A stretch of DNA of 64,000 nt, from NCBI GenBank assembly GCA_964653145.1, contig CAZZCG010000017.1:13525-77524 (forward strand), in the 5' to 3' direction. The DNA comes from Pseudocalidococcus sp964653145 (lineage in GTDB: Bacteria; Cyanobacteriota; Cyanobacteriia; Thermosynechococcales; Thermosynechococcaceae). Positions 35,269 to 44,974 of the stretch are shown piece after piece. Under the pieces are notes generated by a model that saw nothing but the letters and a program-made list of their open reading frames with translations, made no database searches and was not told where the DNA came from. The translations under genes were made by a program, and so were the position numbers. Within the stretch, counting starts at the first letter, position 1. Each line of letters starts with the position of its first letter.

Positions 35269-36508
35269 TAACGGGCACTCCTACAAAATCGTATAGTGTA
35301 GTTCGCTGTTGTGCAGGTCGCCCCAGGCCCCGGATTGTTTGCTGGAGTTGCTCAACCGTCAAGCCCGTTCCCCCTTTGGCCCCAGCCATGGTCGTAATGT
35401 GTTCCTCCATTAATGTGCCACCGAGATCATTACAGCCCCAATTGAGTGCTTGTGCTGCCCCGCCCAGGCCCAGCTTGACCCAACTCGGTTGATGCCGGGG
35501 AATCCAGGGGCCAAGGTAAAGACGGGCCACCGCTGTCAATATCAGAGTTACCGATAAATCCGGTTGTTCCCGACCAACCCGTTTACGTAAGGCTGGGGGT
35601 GCCTGTTCCCCAACATAGGGCAGGAGAATAAATTCTGTAATCCGAGCTGGATAGTGCTGTTCTAAGGCGATTTCCTGAAGATGGCGGAGATGCTCCAGGT
35701 GCTGAATTTGCTCGGCGGCGGTTTCAATGTGACCACAAAGAAGGGTGCTAGTCGTGGGGAGCCCCAACTGATGGGCCGTGCTGACAATCTCTAGCCATGT
35801 GGCCGTATTCAGCTTCTCCGGGCAAATAACCTGGCGCACCCGATCCACCAAGACCTCCGCAGCGGTTCCGGGCAGAGAGTCAACCCCTTGGGCCTGGAGG
35901 CGGGCTAGCACTTCACGAAAACTCAGTTGATCTTGGCGGGCAATAAACTGAATTTCCTGAGGAGAGAACGCATGCAAGTGGAGTTGGGGAAAGGCAGCCT
36001 TAATTTCTTGAATAATGGTTTCGTAATACCTCAGGCTTGAACCATTGACCTGGGCCTGGGGATTAAGCCCCCCCTGTAAACAAATTTCCGTTGCCCCCTG
36101 GGCCAACGCTGTTTCTGCTTTGGCTAAAATTACCTCCAGAGATAACCAGTAGGCTCCATCACTGTCAGCATCCCGGCGAAAAGCACAAAACCCACAGTGT
36201 TGCTCGCAGATGTTGGTGAAGTTGATGTTGCGGTTAATCACATAGGTGACCGTTTCCCCCACCAGGCCTCGCCGGAGTTCATTTGCTGCGTCTCTCAGTT
36301 CATCCAGACCGGGGGATTGTCGTTCATGGACTTTCCGAGAGGCAGTGAGTTCACCATAGGCCCACGTTAGGAGTTGAGTCGCCTGGGTGGGGGGTAAAAC
36401 CTGATCGCGCACGTTTTGGGTCAAAATCTCGGTCAATGCCGGCAGGGGCAATGGCGTCCCTAGACCACGGGATTTATTGATGGAAAAATCTGATGCAAGG
36501 GTGGACAT
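35252..36508 (-). CDS. cofH: F0 synthase subunit CofH (radical SAM)
   Basis: A 418-residue radical SAM enzyme. The cluster motif is CEQHCGFCAF (C-x3-C-x2-C) near residue 101; EICLQGGLNPQ, LHAFSPQEIQFIA and SLPGTAAEVL are typical of CofH/MqnE-type proteins. CofH, with CofG, builds 7,8-didemethyl-8-hydroxy-5-deazariboflavin (F0). Many cyanobacteria use F0 as the antenna chromophore of a DNA photolyase. cofG is not adjacent. ATG 36508 is preferred; an ATG at 36562 adds 18 residues. Confidence 0.88.
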   Translation of the reverse strand: MSTLASDFSINKSRGLGTPLPLPALTEILTQNVRDQVLPPTQATQLLTWAYGELTASRKVHERQSPGLDELRDAANELRRGLVGETVTYVINRNINFTNICEQHCGFCAFRRDADSDGAYWLSLEVILAKAETALAQGATEICLQGGLNPQAQVNGSSLRYYETIIQEIKAAFPQLHLHAFSPQEIQFIARQDQLSFREVLARLQAQGVDSLPGTAAEVLVDRVRQVICPEKLNTATWLEIVSTAHQLGLPTTSTLLCGHIETAAEQIQHLEHLRHLQEIALEQHYPARITEFILLPYVGEQAPPALRKRVGREQPDLSVTLILTAVARLYLGPWIPRHQPSWVKLGLGGAAQALNWGCNDLGGTLMEEHITTMAGAKGGTGLTVEQLQQTIRGLGRPAQQRTTLYDFVGVPVNAENC

Positions 36509-36677
36509 GCCAAAGGCCGGGAAAAGAACTGAAAAACAAGCCTGTTGACCTAACTCTGCCATTAGATTTGCCTTCTGTGCAACCGGATACGGCCTCAGCC
36601 CGGAATTGACATAACCGAGGGGAATTTGGCCTACTTTTTCCAGAGAGGTTCCTGGTTAATGTATCTAGTTCGCCAAA

Positions 36678-37283
36678 ATGTCTAATTCTTGGAATTTCAT
36701 CAGGGGTGTCCAGTGGTTGTGGCGGCAGGGCCGGCTATTGACTAGTCTTGGCCTGGGTTTTCTGGTGCTCGAATGGATCATGGTGCCGATGGTGGCCTGG
36801 ACAAATACCCCCAACTGGCGTGATTGGGCAATTCAATCTGGGCAGATTAGAAATACCGCCGTCAATAATGCCCCGCTTACCCCCCAGTCCCAGACCCTAT
36901 GGTTAGAACTCGACCTCACGCGGCGGCGGGTCACCCTGTATCAGGGACAAACCATTCGCAAATCCTATCCTGTGGCGGTGGGCAAACCGGGCTGGGAAAC
37001 CCCCGTCGGTAACTTCATAATCAAGGAAATGATTCGCAACCCAGACTGGAAAAATCCCTTCAATGGCAATGTTCTCAGAGCAGGTCATCCCCGTAATCCC
37101 CTTGGCCGCCGCTGGATTGGGTTTTGGACTGATGGCGAGGATTGGATTGGTTTCCACGGCACCCCCGACCCCCAATACATCGGCCAGGCCGTCTCCCATG
37201 GCTGTGTCCGCATGAATAACCAAGACATTGAAGAGTTATTTGAATCCGTAGCCGTGGGCATCCCGGTCAAAGTCGTGCGCTAG
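36678..37283 (+). CDS. L,D-transpeptidase (YkuD domain)
   Basis: A 201-residue protein with an N-terminal hydrophobic signal/anchor (about 22-40, LGLGFLVLEWIMVPMVAW) and a YkuD catalytic domain. The catalytic pattern is intact: WIGFHGTPDPQYIG, then AVSHGCVRMNNQD, with the active Cys in SHGC. L,D-transpeptidases form 3-3 peptidoglycan cross-links or attach proteins to peptidoglycan in the periplasm. It diverges from cofH. It converges with maf, two bases apart, so the two mRNA ends must overlap. Confidence 0.9.
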   Translation: MSNSWNFIRGVQWLWRQGRLLTSLGLGFLVLEWIMVPMVAWTNTPNWRDWAIQSGQIRNTAVNNAPLTPQSQTLWLELDLTRRRVTLYQGQTIRKSYPVAVGKPGWETPVGNFIIKEMIRNPDWKNPFNGNVLRAGHPRNPLGRRWIGFWTDGEDWIGFHGTPDPQYIGQAVSHGCVRMNNQDIEELFESVAVGIPVKVVR

Positions 37284-37285
37284 GG

Positions 37286-37879
37286 TTAATTGGGCCAAAA
37301 ATCCGTCACACTGTAGCCCAAGCTGGCCAACATTTGCCGCAGCAGGGGTAGGCTTAAACCAATGACATTACTGGGATTACCTTTTATTTCCTGAACAAAT
37401 AGGCCGCCTTTCCCATCCAAGGCAAAACATCCAGCACAGGCTAGGGGCTCTCCAGTGGCCACATAGGCAGAAATTTCGGCATCGGAGACTTGGGCAAACC
37501 TCACCTCCGTACAGTCAACCTCCACACACCCCTGGTTTTGATAGGCATCTATTAAGGCATGACCTGTCAGCAGTTGGCCGGTTTTGCCCCGCATCTGTTG
37601 CCAGCGCTGAATCGCATCCTGGGCATTTTGGGGTTTACCGTAAATTTCCCCCTCCAAGACCAACACCGAATCACAACCCAACACCAAGGCCGGACGATTC
37701 AGGGTTTGGGCCACCACCTTGGCTTTGGCCTGGGCTAAGGTTTGCACCAGTTGTTCCGGCTCTGGAGCAGTAAAGGCAGTTTCATCAAGGTCACTGACTT
37801 GAACATGGGCGGGAATACCAACGCTGGCTAAGAGTTGACGGCGGGCGGGGGAGGCTGAAGCAAGAATCAAGGTCAGCAT
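37286..37879 (-). CDS. maf: Maf-like nucleoside triphosphate pyrophosphatase
   Basis: A 197-residue house-cleaning pyrophosphatase. Family motifs: ILASASPARRQLLASVG at the N-terminus, DLDETAF, LGCDSVLVLEGEIYGKP, and KGGLFVQEIKGNPSNVIGLS. Maf proteins hydrolyse dTTP, UTP or modified nucleotides. ATG 37879 gives the family start; the longer open frame up to 38128 only crosses the divergent crp-like gene. The two genes diverge with 109 bases between them. Confidence 0.9.
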   Translation of the reverse strand: MLTLILASASPARRQLLASVGIPAHVQVSDLDETAFTAPEPEQLVQTLAQAKAKVVAQTLNRPALVLGCDSVLVLEGEIYGKPQNAQDAIQRWQQMRGKTGQLLTGHALIDAYQNQGCVEVDCTEVRFAQVSDAEISAYVATGEPLACAGCFALDGKGGLFVQEIKGNPSNVIGLSLPLLRQMLASLGYSVTDFWPN

Positions 37880-37988
37880 AAAGGGGTAGGCTAGAGTGTA
37901 GAAGATTGTCATTCGCTCTAACTGCAATGATATTCCCATCCGCCAGAGCGAACCCTGCTGCCACCACCAACCCCACCCCTTGACGGCC

Positions 37989-38705
37989 ATGGAAACTGAA
38001 GATTTTAGTAAGCTTTTTCCACTATTTGATGCCGGATCTGCCGAAGCCCTTAGCGGTATGCTCAGTGTAGCCTGGCAAAATGAATACCCAGCGAATCGGG
38101 CAATTCTAATTGAAGATGCCTGGGGCAATGCCGTTTACTTTATTTTAGAAGGGTGGGTTAGAGTCAGGCGAATTGTTGCCAACAAGACTGAAACCACCAT
38201 TGCGGTTCTCGGGCCTGGTGACTTTTTTGGAGAAATGGCCATCCTTGATGAATCTCCCCGCTCCACGGATGTTGTGGCCATGAGTCGGACTGAAATCATG
38301 GCGGTTCCGTCACAAAAGTTTATCCATGTCCTAATGCGGGAGCCAAACCTCAACTATCGAATGTTGCAGCTCATGGCCCAACGCCTACGACAGACCAACT
38401 CCCGGATTGAAACCCTGCATTATCCTCCTGCTGTAAAGTTAGCGAATGTCCTGGTGGGTTTGGGAGAACGATATGGCCAAACTCCAGGGGGTATTACCGC
38501 AACTTTATTTAATATTCCGACTCAAGACTTAGCTGATATGGCAAGTATCGGTACCGAGGAAACCGAGAAACTCATGGAGCGTTTTGCAGCAAAAGGATGG
38601 CTCAAAGTTGACACTCAGACCCAAGTCTTGCACTTAATGAATCTCTCTCAGTTGCGGCAGTTGATTGAACAACAGGCCGCCATTGTTACCATACCGCCGC
38701 GTTAA
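37989..38705 (+). CDS. Crp/Fnr family transcriptional regulator
   Basis: A 238-residue regulator with an N-terminal cyclic-nucleotide-binding domain (GPGDFFGEMAILDESPRSTD) and a C-terminal helix-turn-helix (IPTQDLADMASIGTEETEKL, then MERFAAKG). The phosphate-binding cassette has FGEMAIL followed by PRSTDVV, with Arg present, so cAMP binding is possible; no Fnr-type cysteine set is visible. ATG 37989 is preferred to TTG 37980. Targets are unknown; a 182-base gap follows before the next gene. Confidence 0.88.
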   Translation: METEDFSKLFPLFDAGSAEALSGMLSVAWQNEYPANRAILIEDAWGNAVYFILEGWVRVRRIVANKTETTIAVLGPGDFFGEMAILDESPRSTDVVAMSRTEIMAVPSQKFIHVLMREPNLNYRMLQLMAQRLRQTNSRIETLHYPPAVKLANVLVGLGERYGQTPGGITATLFNIPTQDLADMASIGTEETEKLMERFAAKGWLKVDTQTQVLHLMNLSQLRQLIEQQAAIVTIPPR

Positions 38706-38887
38706 GGGTTAAATAAGGTTGATACCAAGTGTTCACCACGAGTAATTTGGCACAATTGGCACGGGGTACCATCTAGTTTGGGATCTGATAGCGTAGATTG
38801 AAATGAGTCAAGCTTACTCATAGCATAAAATAATTATACATAAGAGGAAATATTCGATAAAACTGTCGTCAAAGTTTTTGGCTCCCC

Positions 38888-40123
38888 ATGATTAACACGG
38901 ACAACCAACCTAAGGCCAATGCCCACCGTCCTCAGGATCAGGCTCAATTAGATGACCGCGGCTTGATCCAGCAATTTATTGAGGGTGTTGTCCATGGGCA
39001 GCCCACAATTCTCTCAAACCCAAAGTTGCGGGTTGATCTAGTTTTTGAAGAAGTGCATTTGCTCTCCCACCGAGATGGCATGATTGCACGGGTGAAGTTG
39101 GATGCTCCCCAGGCCGGGTTTGATGTCCGGGAGTCCAGTTCTTACCGGAGCTTGATTCAAGAATTACTCATTCCCCATGACATTTTTCCAGTGGGAAAAT
39201 CCACTACCGTTGGCTTTGCTCGCTATGAGTATCGCACTGTCCCAGAAGGCTACAGTCTGCAATACACCGAAGCGGGGGTGCTTTGGAAAGATCGTTGGAG
39301 TCGGGGTAAACGTAGATCCCTAGCGGCCGGGGGAGCTATGTCTGGCCTGGATGCTATGATTCTGCATCGCGGCACGTGGTACCCAATTCAAAGCACAACC
39401 GCTGCCAATGGCTTTGTTGTCATTAGAACCCTTGGGGATGAAACAACCCTGAGTGCCTCTGACTTTATTGTGTGGCTGAAAAAAGAGGTTCCGGCAACAC
39501 AGAATAACGAGCCAGAAACCCCGCTGCACCGTTTTGGAGCTCGGATGAGTTCAGTTTCTAATTCGCCAACGCGTATCCTGACTGGGCCACCCACTTCAAC
39601 CTCTAAGTCTTCTTCAACCCCAAGCTATGCCGAAGAAATTGCGGAGGACGAAGATTCTACAATTCTGCAATTCAATACCCGAGATAGCTACTTTACCCAG
39701 AATGACGAAGTCAGTCTAGGTACAACGCATCAGGTTGAAACTGACGATGAGCCAACAATCTTACAGGCCAGTCCTCGGGAACAGCCCCATCCAACTGCAG
39801 AGTCCTTACCCTCCCTCCCACCTCCTAACCACCCAGAAGAATCTGCCCCCATCCCGACCCAACCTACCTACGCCCAGCAACAGTATCAACCACAACCCAC
39901 CTACACCTACCAGGCCCCGGCCCAACCGGCCTACGAGTATCCATCTGCCCCAATTCCCGAGCCGGAATATCACATGGATGCTAATGCCCAAATGGCCCTG
40001 ACCTATTTGCAGTCCAGCTTGGCCTACCTGTTGCAAGTGGAAAATAAAACCCAACAAGTCCATGCCGCTATTCGAGCTACGAGTATGGCGATTCAGAATC
40101 TCCTCAGCCTCTTGAATAGCTAA
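38888..40123 (+). CDS. conserved hypothetical protein with a Pro/Gln/Tyr-rich tail
   Basis: A 411-residue protein I do not recognise. The first 200 residues are globular (LRVDLVFEEVHLLSHRDGMI, YRSLIQELLIPHDIFPVG, DAMILHRGTWYPIQS). A low-complexity stretch follows (about 205-370), Ser/Thr- then Pro/Gln/Tyr-rich, e.g. YAQQQYQPQPTYTYQAPAQP. The last 35 residues form a helix (LAYLLQVENKTQQVHAAIRA). Two repeats of a short acidic motif, EDSTILQ and DEPTILQ, precede the Pro-rich part. No membrane segment. Likely cyanobacterial; function unknown. Confidence 0.75.
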   Translation: MINTDNQPKANAHRPQDQAQLDDRGLIQQFIEGVVHGQPTILSNPKLRVDLVFEEVHLLSHRDGMIARVKLDAPQAGFDVRESSSYRSLIQELLIPHDIFPVGKSTTVGFARYEYRTVPEGYSLQYTEAGVLWKDRWSRGKRRSLAAGGAMSGLDAMILHRGTWYPIQSTTAANGFVVIRTLGDETTLSASDFIVWLKKEVPATQNNEPETPLHRFGARMSSVSNSPTRILTGPPTSTSKSSSTPSYAEEIAEDEDSTILQFNTRDSYFTQNDEVSLGTTHQVETDDEPTILQASPREQPHPTAESLPSLPPPNHPEESAPIPTQPTYAQQQYQPQPTYTYQAPAQPAYEYPSAPIPEPEYHMDANAQMALTYLQSSLAYLLQVENKTQQVHAAIRATSMAIQNLLSLLNS

Positions 40124-40185
40124 AGGGTGTTTGGGCATGATCTCAGCGAGACTAGGCCAATAGAATAGCCCTTGGCCTAAGACGT

Positions 40186-43100
40186 TTAGGCGTGGTAATC
40201 CTGGATGGCTTTCACCTGGAGAGGATTGGTTTGCAACGCTTTGATCGCAGCGGCCGTGGCTTTAGCTCCCGCAATCGTGGTCACCATCGGAATTTTATAG
40301 GTTAAGGCAGAACGGCGAATCAATCGACCATCGGCCTGGGCTTCTTCTCCAGAGGGGGTATTCAAAATTAGGTGAATCTGTTGGTTTTTGATGGCATCCA
40401 AAACATTCGGTCGCCCTTCATGGAGTTTGAGAATTAGCTCGATATTCTCCAGGCCATAGTCCAGTAAAGCAATCCGAGTTCCTTCTGTGGCCAAAACATG
40501 AAAGCCCAGAGCCTGTAACTCCTTGATCACTGGAGCCACTAACTTTTTATCCCGATCACTCATGGAAACAAATACTGTTCCCGATAAGGGGAGTTTTTGA
40601 TTGGCGGAAAGTTGGGACTTGGCAAAGGCCTGGCCAAAATCCATATCAATCCCCATGGCTTCCCCAGTGGAGCGCATTTCCGGGCCGAGGAGGGTATCGG
40701 TGCCAGCAAATTTCTCAAAGGGCAAGACGGCTTCCTTCACAGCCACATGATTCGGAATAATTTCTTCTGTCAGTCCAAGTTCCGCTAAGGTTTTCCCCGA
40801 CATCAAACGGGCGGCAATTTTAGCGAGGGGTACCCCAATCGCTTTTGAAACAAAGGGTACAGTCCGCGAGGCACGGGGATTAGCTTCAATCATAAAAATC
40901 TGATCGCCCTGGACAGCCAACTGCAAATTCATCAGGCCAACCACATTCAACGCTTTGGCTAAGGCGACACTCCAGGCCCGGATTGTTTCTAGAATCTGCG
41001 GCGGCAAGGTTTGGGGCGGCAAGCTACAGGCAGAATCTCCCGAGTGAATCCCGGCCTGTTCAATGTGCTCCATCACCCCACCAATCACCACATTTCCCTG
41101 AGCATCAGCAATGGCATCCACATCCACTTCAATGGCATTTTCCAGGAATTTATCAATCAAGATCGGGTGATCTGGCTCCACCTGGACGGCATAGGTCATG
41201 TAGCGTTCCAACTCGCTGTCTGAATAGACAATTTCCATGGCCCGACCGCCTAAAACATAACTGGGACGGACAACAACGGGGTAACTAATCCGTTGGGCGA
41301 CAGCGAGGGCTTCATTAAAGCTACGGGCCAAGCCATTGGCGGGTTGGGGAATATCTAACTCCCGTAAAATCCGTTCAAACCGCTCCCGATCTTCGGCAAT
41401 ATCAATGGAATCCGGCGAAGTTCCCCAAATTTTTGTTGTGCCTTCGGGGCCTTGTTGGTTGAGATAGGCCTGCAATGGCACTGCCAGTTTTAGGGGAGTT
41501 TGCCCGCCAAATTGAATGATTACCCCGACGGGTTTCTCGACTTCAATAATGTTTAGGACATCCTCTTTGGTCAAAGGTTCAAAATAGAGACGGTCGCTGG
41601 TGTCGTAATCCGTGGAAACCGTCTCTGGGTTGGAGTTGACCATGATCGTTTCATAGCCATCGTCAGACAAGGCATAGGCCGCGTGACAACAGCAATAGTC
41701 AAACTCAATCCCTTGCCCAATCCGGTTCGGGCCAGAACCTAAAATCATCACCCGCGGTTTAGTGGCCGGTAAGACTTCTGAGTCGGGGGCAATAGTTTCC
41801 ACTTGGCCGGTTTCTAAATTCACCCGTTGTGTGGGGCGTTCATAGGCCGAGTAGTAGTAGGGGGTGGTGGCCTCAAATTCGGCGGCGCAGGTATCCACGG
41901 TTTTATAGACCGGAATCACAGCCAAAGACTTGCGATAGGCCCGCACTTGGTCTTCGGTGGATTTAGTTGCGTAGGCTATTTGGCGATCACTGAATCCCTG
42001 TTGTTTCACCGTCCACATCTCATCGGCAGTGATCTGAGTTAACGCCTTACGTTTGAGGAATTTTTCCGTGTCCAATAGCTCCTTAAACTCGTTCAAAAAC
42101 CAGGGATCAATAGCGGTGAGTTCGTAAATATCTTCAACGGTCATTCCCATGAGCATGGCCTGGCGCAGGGTGAGAATGCGTTCGGGGTTAGGTGTGCGTA
42201 AACTTGCTCGAATCTGCTCCAAGCTAGGGAGTTTTTCCGAGCGATCACAGCCCCAACCCGCCCGACCAGTTTCCAGCGACCGTAAGGCTTTTTGAAATGA
42301 CTCTTGGAACGTCCGTCCCATGGCCATTGCTTCCCCGACGGATTTCATTTGGGTCGTCAGGACGGGTTGAGAACCGGGGAATTTTTCAAAGGCAAAGCGG
42401 GGAATTTTCGTCACCACATAGTCAATGGTGGGCTCAAAGCTGGCCGGGGTTTTTCGGGTAATGTCGTTGGGAATTTCATCCAGAGTATAGCCCACCGCCA
42501 GTTTGGCCGCCATCTTGGCAATCGGAAAGCCCGTCGCCTTCGAAGCTAGGGCCGAAGACCGAGAGACTCGAGGATTCATCTCAATCACAATGAAGTCGCC
42601 AGTGTCCGGATTCACCGCAAATTGAATATTGGATCCGCCGGTTTCTACGCCAATTTCCCGAATGATCTTAATCGAGGCATCCCTGAGGCGTTGATACTCT
42701 TTATCTGTTAGGGTTTGGGCGGGGGCCACGGTAATCGAGTCGCCCGTGTGAATTCCCATGGGATCAATGTTTTCAATCGAGCAAATGATCACGACGTTAT
42801 CGGCTAAATCCCGCATCACCTCCAGCTCGTACTCTTTCCAGCCAATCAGAGACTGCTCAATCAAAATCTGGGAAACTGGGCTGGCATCTAACCCGGACGC
42901 TGCAATTTCTTCAAATTCTTCCTGGTTGTAGGCAATTCCGCCTCCAGTGCCCCCCAAGGTAAACGCCGGTCGAATAATCAATGGATAGGTTCCGATCTTT
43001 TGGGCAATTGCCTTAGACTCTTCCATGGTTTCCGCCAGGCCAGAGGGACAAACTGGCACACCAATTCGCGCCATGGCTTCTTTAAACAGTTTCCGGTCTT

Positions 43101-43479
43101 CGGCCATTTCAATCGCGGGTAATTTCGCCCCAATCAACTCCACCCCGTATTTTTCCAAAGCCCCAGACTTGGCTAAACTCACGGCTAAATTCAAGGCTGT
43201 TTGACCGCCCATGGTCGGGAGCATGGCATCGGGCTTTTCTTTGGCAATCACCTTTTCGACAATTTCTGGGGTCAGCGGTTCAATGTAGGTGTGATCTGCC
43301 GTTTCCGGATCCGTCATGATCGTGGCCGGATTGGAGTTAATCAGGATCACCTCGTAGCCTTCTTCCCGTAACGCCTTACAGGCCTGGGTGCCGGAGTAGT
43401 CAAATTCACAGGCCTGGCCAATCACAATCGGGCCAGAACCAATTAGGAGAATTTTTTTCAGGTCAGTACGACGAGGCAT
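40186..43479 (-). CDS. carB: carbamoyl-phosphate synthase large subunit
   Basis: A 1097-residue enzyme with two tandem ATP-grasp halves. Diagnostic stretches are LKKILLIGSGPIVIGQACEF at the start, LTLGGTGGGIAYN, and in the second half ILGSGPNRIGQGIEFDYCCC and YVLGGRAMEIVY. The C-terminal MGS-like regulatory domain spans about 950-1090. CarB makes carbamoyl phosphate for arginine and pyrimidine synthesis from bicarbonate and ammonia supplied by CarA. carA is not adjacent, which is usual in cyanobacteria. Confidence 0.97.
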   Translation of the reverse strand: MPRRTDLKKILLIGSGPIVIGQACEFDYSGTQACKALREEGYEVILINSNPATIMTDPETADHTYIEPLTPEIVEKVIAKEKPDAMLPTMGGQTALNLAVSLAKSGALEKYGVELIGAKLPAIEMAEDRKLFKEAMARIGVPVCPSGLAETMEESKAIAQKIGTYPLIIRPAFTLGGTGGGIAYNQEEFEEIAASGLDASPVSQILIEQSLIGWKEYELEVMRDLADNVVIICSIENIDPMGIHTGDSITVAPAQTLTDKEYQRLRDASIKIIREIGVETGGSNIQFAVNPDTGDFIVIEMNPRVSRSSALASKATGFPIAKMAAKLAVGYTLDEIPNDITRKTPASFEPTIDYVVTKIPRFAFEKFPGSQPVLTTQMKSVGEAMAMGRTFQESFQKALRSLETGRAGWGCDRSEKLPSLEQIRASLRTPNPERILTLRQAMLMGMTVEDIYELTAIDPWFLNEFKELLDTEKFLKRKALTQITADEMWTVKQQGFSDRQIAYATKSTEDQVRAYRKSLAVIPVYKTVDTCAAEFEATTPYYYSAYERPTQRVNLETGQVETIAPDSEVLPATKPRVMILGSGPNRIGQGIEFDYCCCHAAYALSDDGYETIMVNSNPETVSTDYDTSDRLYFEPLTKEDVLNIIEVEKPVGVIIQFGGQTPLKLAVPLQAYLNQQGPEGTTKIWGTSPDSIDIAEDRERFERILRELDIPQPANGLARSFNEALAVAQRISYPVVVRPSYVLGGRAMEIVYSDSELERYMTYAVQVEPDHPILIDKFLENAIEVDVDAIADAQGNVVIGGVMEHIEQAGIHSGDSACSLPPQTLPPQILETIRAWSVALAKALNVVGLMNLQLAVQGDQIFMIEANPRASRTVPFVSKAIGVPLAKIAARLMSGKTLAELGLTEEIIPNHVAVKEAVLPFEKFAGTDTLLGPEMRSTGEAMGIDMDFGQAFAKSQLSANQKLPLSGTVFVSMSDRDKKLVAPVIKELQALGFHVLATEGTRIALLDYGLENIELILKLHEGRPNVLDAIKNQQIHLILNTPSGEEAQADGRLIRRSALTYKIPMVTTIAGAKATAAAIKALQTNPLQVKAIQDYHA

Positions 43480-43643
43480 AGATCACAGCGGCCAATCAAG
43501 AGTCTTATCAATCCTACACTCAAAAATCAGGTATGCTTTGTTGCTTAATTAGCTGCAATAAGACGACTTCAGCCAGCATCAGGCTTGGTCAAGCACCCCA
43601 TAGTCAAAAAGGGGATACAAAAACTACGGAAAAATTCAAAATC

Positions 43644-44738
43644 CTAGGTGGATAAGGGAGCAATGCGGCGCGGGCGAGGTCGAAGCCAAGAACGTAAATC
43701 GGTTTCATCATAGATTTCCCCCACCAGTTCTTCGAGGATGTCCTCCAGGGTCACCAGGCCAACGGTACCGCCATACTCATCGACCACAATGACCAGATGT
43801 AATTGCTCCACTAACATTTCTTTGAGTAAATCAGCGACCCGCTTTGTTTCAGGAATATAGACTGGGGCATCCATGACAGCGGTCAGGGCCTGAGGACTTT
43901 CTTGATTGAGGGATTTTAGAGCTTGTTTGAGATTGATGACGCCAATAATTTCGTCTTTACTTTCTTCCTGCACTGGAATCCTGGAGTAGCCCGTTTCCAA
44001 ACACAAATCAATCAGGTCTTGTAAGCTCGCATCTTTAGGAATGGTCTGCATATCTGTGCGGGGGCGAACAACTTCGCGGACACAGAGCTGATCTAGAGCT
44101 AAGGTTTTATTGAGGAGTTGCCGTTTTTGGAGATCTAACTGACCATGACCGCCCAGAACTTCAATCATCAACTGCAAATCCTGGAGTGATTCCCGTTGTT
44201 TCACTGGATTGGGCTGCAGCAAACGCAATAACCACTGAACAATCTTTTCAAGGACATAAATAAATGGCCCCAACAGCACCGATAGCCCGTAAATTGGGCG
44301 CACCACAGCTTTAAAGATTGGCATGGGATTGGTGATCGCCAGAGACTTAGGGGTAATTTCACCAAAAATCAAAGTCAGCAGTGTAATCACTCCAGTGGCC
44401 AGGCCAATGGCAGCACTACCCAACCAGACCGTGAAAATGTGACCGGTCAAAATGGCTGCCACGTTATTAACAAGGTTATTGCCCACAAGCAGGGTGGTCA
44501 CAAATCGAGTTCGATTTTCCAGTACCAAGCGAAATAAACCCGATGGGTCTCCATGATCTTTAATCAAGGCGCGTAACTTGAGATTATCTAGGGCGGTGAT
44601 TGCGGTTTCAGAGCCCGAAAAAATTGCCGAGAGCACCAACATCAGCACCAAGACACCGAGATCCAAGCGCAAGTCTCCGAGGAAAGCAGCGGCCAGGGGT
44701 AAGGGGGGCCAGAAATGGAGTAGCAATGGCGTACTCAA
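43644..44738 (-). CDS. CNNM/DUF21 membrane protein with CBS domains
   Basis: A 364-residue protein of the hemolysin-like/CorC family. N-terminal DUF21 domain with about four helices (LGVLVLMLVLSAIFSGSETA, ALITGHIF-like region, VITLLTLIFGEITPKSLAI), then a CBS pair (about 205-345; VVRPRTDMQTIPKDASLQDL and VDEYGGTVGLVTLEDILEEL). Relatives transport or sense magnesium/cobalt. No ATG fits: TTG 44738 is the longest start. A transporter-associated (CorC_HlyC) domain is not present after the CBS pair. Confidence 0.85.
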   Translation of the reverse strand: MSTPLLLHFWPPLPLAAAFLGDLRLDLGVLVLMLVLSAIFSGSETAITALDNLKLRALIKDHGDPSGLFRLVLENRTRFVTTLLVGNNLVNNVAAILTGHIFTVWLGSAAIGLATGVITLLTLIFGEITPKSLAITNPMPIFKAVVRPIYGLSVLLGPFIYVLEKIVQWLLRLLQPNPVKQRESLQDLQLMIEVLGGHGQLDLQKRQLLNKTLALDQLCVREVVRPRTDMQTIPKDASLQDLIDLCLETGYSRIPVQEESKDEIIGVINLKQALKSLNQESPQALTAVMDAPVYIPETKRVADLLKEMLVEQLHLVIVVDEYGGTVGLVTLEDILEELVGEIYDETDLRSWLRPRPRRIAPLST

Positions 44739-44820
44739 TTCAGAAATTCACAAAGGTTAGCAAATGGGCCGTTGAATGGGATGTTCCCCCTGAAAATATC
44801 AGAACTCATCTTAATGGATA
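44725..44820 (+). CDS. possible small peptide upstream of trpB
   Basis: A 31-codon frame from ATG 44725: MAYSIQKFTKVSKWAVEWDV, then PPENIRTHLNG. It overlaps the CNNM gene start on the other strand by 14 bases. It has no recognisable ribosome site or family and may be chance. Its tryptophans would suit a leader peptide for trpB, but there is no run of Trp codons. Confidence 0.2.
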
Positions 44821-44974
44821 AATTCCCTACCGCGTGGCCTGGGAGAAGAAATTCAAGGCGCGGGGCCATGACTCACCATAGCTCAGCATCCCCTGGCTTC
44901 AATACTCGAAAGTCCCTCAGGATCAGTGCTTTGACTTAGACTAAAAAAACATCCTTTGCATTGGAATTTATCCC

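Noticed and set aside
37880..38128. An 83-codon N-terminal extension of Maf
   Set aside because: Family start ILASAS is at 37879; the extension crosses the divergent regulator gene.
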